Shown here: in pieces, positions 60,601-64,000 of the stretch
How the letters are laid out: each line of letters begins with the position of its first letter
Position numbering within the stretch: the first letter of the stretch is position 1
DNA from: Canna indica
Lineage: Eukaryota; Streptophyta; Magnoliopsida; Zingiberales; Cannaceae
Direction: 5' to 3'
DNA length: 64,000 nucleotides
NCBI GenBank assembly: GCA_034359265.1
Contig: CP136891.1
Coordinates: forward strand, 47,980,001-48,044,000
Notes under the pieces: model-generated
What the model saw: only the letters and a program-made list of their open reading frames with translations
Databases searched by the model: none
Told to the model about the DNA's origin: nothing
Position numbers and translations under genes: made by a program

Positions 60601-61155
60601 AGTAAAGAAGACTACGTTATATACCTAAAACAAGCCAACAAGCCAACAAGCTAGGCAAAACATCTATTTCTAAGGTAATTTTTTCTTCTATCACGGAACA
60701 AATTGAAAACTATAAGAGTCTAAAGAGTCCCAGAACATTTTCATCTTCCCTGTCCACCCTTTTTTATAATTATATTACAGGACAAGCCAAATCAAAAACA
60801 AATCCTTCGAGCGTTACCACTTGGAGTATTACTTGAAAGTCTAAAGAGTCTAACTAGATACTGTGATCTGACACTGAGATCTCATTTAGATGAAGCCATA
60901 CCTTTCTTGACCAATAAAAATCACGCACTCCTCTCTGATCTCTCACTGCTTCCACTTTAACCCAACTCATGGTCGCATCAACAGCTCAAAAGCGATCCCG
61001 AACAGACAAGAAACAAAAAAGATGATCAAGCAAAAGAAGGGTGAACTCACGGGAAGATCGGGGATGTAGTCTATGAGGTGGGGCACGTCCTCGAGCACGT
61101 AGCCGAACTCCCCCTTGACGATCTTGACCGTGGTTTCCGCGTCGGTCGCCGACAT
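51674..61155 (-). CDS. PFK: ATP-dependent 6-phosphofructokinase (plant PFK3/6/7-like)
   Basis: The 14 exons on the minus strand are 61155-61051, 60390-60344, 60224-60185, 60043-59981, 59894-59757, 56662-56504, 56399-56346, 56012-55944, 55827-55698, 54558-54518, 54392-54168, 53144-53096, 53017-52863 and 51847-51674. They give 482 residues, all introns GT-AG, phases consistent. The enzyme phosphorylates fructose 6-phosphate to fructose 1,6-bisphosphate with ATP in glycolysis, in the cytosol for this plant group. Visible motifs: EDVPHL near the start, CGGLCPGLN (100-108), GGDGT (189-193), the catalytic PKTIDND (217-223), MGRYSG (264-269) and VVAEGAGQ (317-324). The start ATG at 61155 fits the family length; an in-frame ATG at 61341 would add 62 residues. 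The introns hold two TRIMs and other repeats. No damage is seen in the coding sequence. Confidence 0.95.
53310..54062. repeat. GGTACC-rich palindromic repeat in PFK intron 11
   Basis: Short inverted words (GGTACCGCCCGGTAT, CGGTACACTTGGTACC, ACCAGTACCGATC) occur more than ten times, with a small tandem cluster of GTGCAC and CACCGTGCAC units near 53515 and 53880-53925. The TRIM at 53544-53873 splits it. The left start (about 53310, GGTATTAAATACCG) and right end (about 54060) are inverted-looking but no exact terminal repeat is certain. It appears to be a foldback-type repeat without coding capacity. Confidence 0.6.
53544..53873 (-). mobile_element. TRIM element in PFK intron 11
   Basis: Two LTRs of about 120 bases (53544-53668 and 53755-53873) start TGTTAGAAAAT and end TTTAACA. 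Between them are the complement of a polypurine tract (CACCCCCCTC) and of a primer-binding site (GCTCTGATACCA, 53743-53754), so it is oriented on the minus strand. The flanks GTGCT and GTGCA form a near-perfect 5 bp duplication. TRIMs are non-autonomous miniature LTR elements with no protein. Confidence 0.88.
55147..55313. mobile_element. Foldback (hairpin) MITE in PFK intron 9
   Basis: Two arms of about 64 bases are inverted copies: left arm from CATAGCATAAGATAAG to CAAATTAGATTCCA (ends 55211), right arm from TGGAATCTAATTTG (55249) to CTTGTCTCGTGCTAC. About five in six positions pair around a 37-base loop. The RNA would fold into a long hairpin. It sits inside a wider inverted pair (CTGGTAGCAAACTGA near 54897 and TAGTTTGCTACCGG near 55458), possibly a MITE inside a MITE. 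Confidence 0.75.
57302..57814 (+). mobile_element. TRIM element in PFK intron 5
   Basis: Two 167-base LTRs (57302-57468 and 57648-57814) start TGTAATACCCCAGTTTAG and end CATAACA. TGATATCAGAGC at 57471-57482 is a primer-binding site, and AGTAGGGGAGAT at about 57636-57647 is a polypurine tract. The flanks GTTAG (57297-57301) and GTTAT (57815-57819) form a worn 5 bp duplication. It has no coding sequence and lies on the strand opposite to the PFK transcript. Confidence 0.9.
57830..58990. repeat. Extremely AT-rich part of PFK intron 5
   Basis: A TTATTTATTTATTTA microsatellite (about 57872-57945) is followed by several hundred bases of almost pure A and T with TTAATATT and ATAAT words (about 58320-58800). 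No gene is visible. The stretch lies in the intron between 56663 and 59756, which is much larger than the other introns of the gene. Confidence 0.7.
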
Positions 61156-62960
61156 GTTGGAGGCGGATCCGGGAGCAAGATGCAGAGCGGTGGAAGACGA
61201 CGAAAAGGGGGCGGGAAGGCGAGGGATCGAGTTTCGGAGCTCGAAGTCGAGTATCTGGCGGCCGGTGGGCGACTGAGGCTCGTGGGGCTCCGAAGTGGCG
61301 GCTGGGACAGCTGGGGGGTCAGCAGCAGAAGAGGGATGCATCGCGGCAGCTTCTGGCCCAGAGAGAAGGAAGGATTACGGAGGAAGCCATCTTTATTCGG
61401 CAATACACGCGTGATATAAGGTGTATTTTCAAACGTTCTGGATGTCGGTCACGGAAGGGAGAGACGGTCGCTGGGACGAGAAGAAGACGAAGAAGAAGAA
61501 AAAGGAGGAAGAAAGAAATGGAAGAATGGAGACAGAAAAGGTGATGCAATTTAAAAAAGAAATGAAGGAAAAGTTTTGCAACTGCCATGGTACTTTGCAT
61601 TAAATTCATTTCTGCCACAGTACCACTAGATATTTTAATTATTTTTTGGTATCAAAAATTCGGCTGTGCCATCAGAACGAACCACGTCAGCACCAGGAAA
61701 AGCCGTTTAGTGAGACGCTTTGGATATTTTGCATTGTAAATAATTTTTATAATTAGCTAGAGATTTGTCAAGTCACTTTATCAAGAGTCGTCTCGTCTTT
61801 TGCTGAGCTGATAACTTACATTGCTCTTGTCAAATACAGTTCACGAAGAAATTTTTTTTTTTAATATAAAAACATTACGTTGTTCTACAATTATGTTATA
61901 TTTCTATTTAAATTGGTAAAGTTTTATATTTAATTTATTACGATAATTTTGGTTAAGGAGATATATAAAATTACTAAAATTAGAGGGTAGATATGTAAAT
62001 ATGATATTTCACGTGTCAATTCCAGCAGAATCAGGGCAGAAAATACTAAAATAGAAGCCATTAATGATGGCAACACCTGAGAGGATTTTGACTTCTATAT
62101 AGCTTTTAGGAAAACTAGGAAACCGCGGGAGAAAAGTACCCACTGCCCACAGGGAACTAAAAAGAGCAATTTTCTGAATTAAAAAATTTCTAAAAGCACA
62201 ATATGAACTCGGAAAATTTTAGATTTATAATAATTTCTTAAAAATACTAAAAATACCCTTACTTTTTGTTTCCTTCGTATATTAAGCCACTTCATTAAAA
62301 AAATTCAAAAATTCTATTTAAATCAAAATCCAACTTAGCATGGATTTGATTTAGCATAAAACATCAAAAAAAAAAAAAAAAAAAAACTTTATAACACGAT
62401 CATTACAAAATATAGATGTGGTAATATACGCACAAAACGTATTACAAGATATACAAAGACATAGAAAATACGCACAAAACGCTACAATTAGGGATTAAAC
62501 CCAAGATCTAATGGCAACATACACGAACGCTACTATCATTTAAGCACAAGTGGGTTCACTCATGAAATACAAAAATATTAACCCAATTCGATTTGATTTT
62601 TACTATACTCTAGTTTCATACTTTTAAAAATATATATGGAACATTATAAAATGATAATATTTTGCTTCTTTTAGAAATAATAGACTATTGAAACACATAA
62701 AATTCAACAAACTTTATTAAATTATGCATTAAACATATAATATCATCGCATTCAAAAATTGATAGAGTTCCAATCTTTTGGCACAATAGATGATTGAAAT
62801 GCATAATTGCTATGAACCAATTATAATATGTATTAGTTAGCAGCATAATTTTATAAATTTGGGGAATTGATCCAGTTTTTAACTTTTTTCGATTCCAAAA
62901 GTATGAAACATTACAAAACATTTTAACTGTGCTTCTTTTAAGAGCAACAAACAACTTTTG
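61156..62960. promoter_or_regulatory. PFK 5' UTR and upstream region
   Basis: The first 250 bases are GC-rich and include the in-frame upstream ATG at 61341-61339. A GAAGAAGAAGA purine tract (about 61475-61520, pyrimidine-rich on the sense strand) is typical of plant 5' UTRs or core promoters. From about 61620 the sequence turns AT-rich, with a run of about 20 A at 62368-62388 and no recognisable gene. Confidence 0.45.
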
Positions 62961-62978
62961 AAGAGCAAAATATTACAG

Positions 62979-63241
62979 TCAAATGGCACCGAGCTGAGGA
63001 GCTGCCGAGGTGTTATAGAGATATAATACGACTGCACAGTCATCCACGAAGAAACCCCCTATAAGCTCATTTCCGGAGCTGAAGCCATGATCGTGGTAGA
63101 GATCGTGGAGCCGGAGAACAACTTTTGATGAGCAAGACAACTTAGAAGCCCGTGAAGTCGAACTTGACCTCGTCGAAGAGGAACGAGAGCTCGCTTGAGT
63201 CAGGAAAGGAGCCATGAAACTCATAATAGCTCAGGAGTACG
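62979..63241 (-). other. GC-richer orphan segment, possible last exon of a cut gene
   Basis: In an AT-rich setting this 260-base block has exon-like composition. One minus-strand frame reads SYYEFHGSFPDSSELSFLFD and then VKFDFTGF before a stop at about 63147. Another frame is open over 81 residues with a serine-rich start. I recognise no family. An LTR begins seven bases upstream (63248), so if this was a gene its 5' part has been displaced. Chance cannot be excluded. Confidence 0.25.
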
Positions 63242-63247
63242 ATAAAC

Positions 63248-64000
63248 TGTTGGTCTAAGGTTTTCAACCTTGTGTTGGCCTAAGGATTTCTACCTTGGTC
63301 TTAATCTCGGTTTTGATGATAACAAATATGAAACTAATGTTTCATTGAGAAATCTTTCAGGTTCCATATCGGTTAGCGCACGACGTCCTCGATCGGAAAT
63401 ATCGAAGAAAACGGGAAATTGAAAGGACGTTGGTCGACCCGCTCGAATTCTTCAAGAAGTTAGAGTTTAGGTTTAGGGTGTCTAGTTTATATTGTAAATC
63501 CTCATGATGATGCATAAGAACCCTATAACCAAACCCGAACCCCAAAATATGAAAATCCGAAAATCGCCATGAATTCACTAAGCCTAGGGAGCTCTTTGGA
63601 GGGCTATATGACCTAGATACTTTCTTGACATAAAAAATGGCGATAATTATTTCTTGGGTTAAAATTTGATAACAGGGTATTTTTTAGGAATTTTTGGAAG
63701 CCCTTAACCTACCCTTATTTGACTCGAGAAATTAGAAAATTTTCGTTTTCAGAAAATTTGTACTAGACCCCAAAAACTAGATTTTGATTTTTTAGATATT
63801 TTTATTGAATCCAAATGGGGGGTAACACATCCTTATATAACATTTATGTTTTAAATTTATTAACTTAAAGTTAATAAATATTATATAAGTAGACTTAGTG
63901 AAGACGGAACCAGAAAATGAACAAACCAAGCCTAACCAAACTACCCAGTCTAGGTTCGGTCGACCAAATAGTATTAAAAATTGGCAGTAGCTACTTCGGT
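63248..64000 (+). repeat. LTR of the gag-only superfamily, runs off the window
   Basis: It starts TGTTGGTCTAAGGTTTTC and follows the solo LTR at 48451, including CACTAAGCCTAGGGAGCTC, TTGAATCCAAATGGGG and the first GGTCGACC-type word at about 63958. A second TGTTGGCCTAAGG start occurs 25 bases in (63273), a short tandem duplication of the LTR terminus. The TATA box and U5 would lie beyond 64000. Confidence 0.85.

Noticed and set aside
61319..61618. Frames on both strands upstream of PFK
   Set aside because: They come from a GAAGAA/TTCTTC purine-pyrimidine tract in the likely 5' UTR and have no domain.
62400..62540. A tRNA-like word (GGGATTAAACCCAAGATC)
   Set aside because: No cloverleaf with matching acceptor and anticodon stems can be built around it; a worn TE or tRNA-derived fragment is more likely.
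1..64000. CRISPR arrays, bacterial operons, ribosome binding sites, rRNA
   Set aside because: Introns, TATA-bearing LTRs and nested plant transposons show nuclear plant DNA; repeats are tandem or terminal and lack regular spacers.

Overview
This is nuclear DNA of a flowering plant. Two spliced plant genes, a dense mass of nested LTR retrotransposons, TRIMs and MITEs, and an AT-rich background all point that way. The many long LTRs suggest a large repeat-rich genome, possibly a monocot, but the species cannot be fixed from sequence alone.

Two host genes are complete. An EPSIN1-type clathrin adaptor gene lies on the plus strand (CDS 28136-35805, 11 exons, 593 aa). An ATP-dependent 6-phosphofructokinase gene lies on the minus strand (CDS 61155-51674, 14 exons, 482 aa). 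All exon junctions are GT-AG and the phases add up without a break, so both look functional. They are functionally unrelated neighbours: one acts in post-Golgi vesicle traffic, the other in cytosolic glycolysis.

Almost everything else is transposon. Positions 1-6864 are a pol-less, gag-only LTR element with long (about 1.46 kb) LTRs. It sits inside the left LTR of a Gypsy (Tekay/Del-like) element running to 14516 on the minus strand. A short segment with a captured fragment of a TPR-protein gene follows (14517-15307), then truncated LTRs to 16873. A second Gypsy element (Reina-like, minus) runs 18583-27729 and has itself received a 2.5 kb solo LTR, an internally deleted hAT element, a Tourist-like MITE and a 248 bp insertion. 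The EPSIN gene begins about 400 bp beyond its LTR and carries more retroelement debris in intron 9.

From 36107 to about 50410 lies a degraded Copia element (minus). It is split by a hAT MITE at one LTR, by a full-length second copy of the gag-only element (38628-46747, with a perfect 5 bp target-site duplication AGCTT) and by a solo LTR (48451-50046). The PFK gene follows. Its introns hold two TRIM elements, a GGTACC-rich palindromic repeat and a foldback hairpin. The window ends inside another LTR of the gag-only superfamily (from 63248).

The most unusual material is the gag-only LTR family: two copies share the same architecture, with no recognisable pol, a gag missing its central part, and dense GGTCGACC palindromes in the U3 just upstream of a TATA box.
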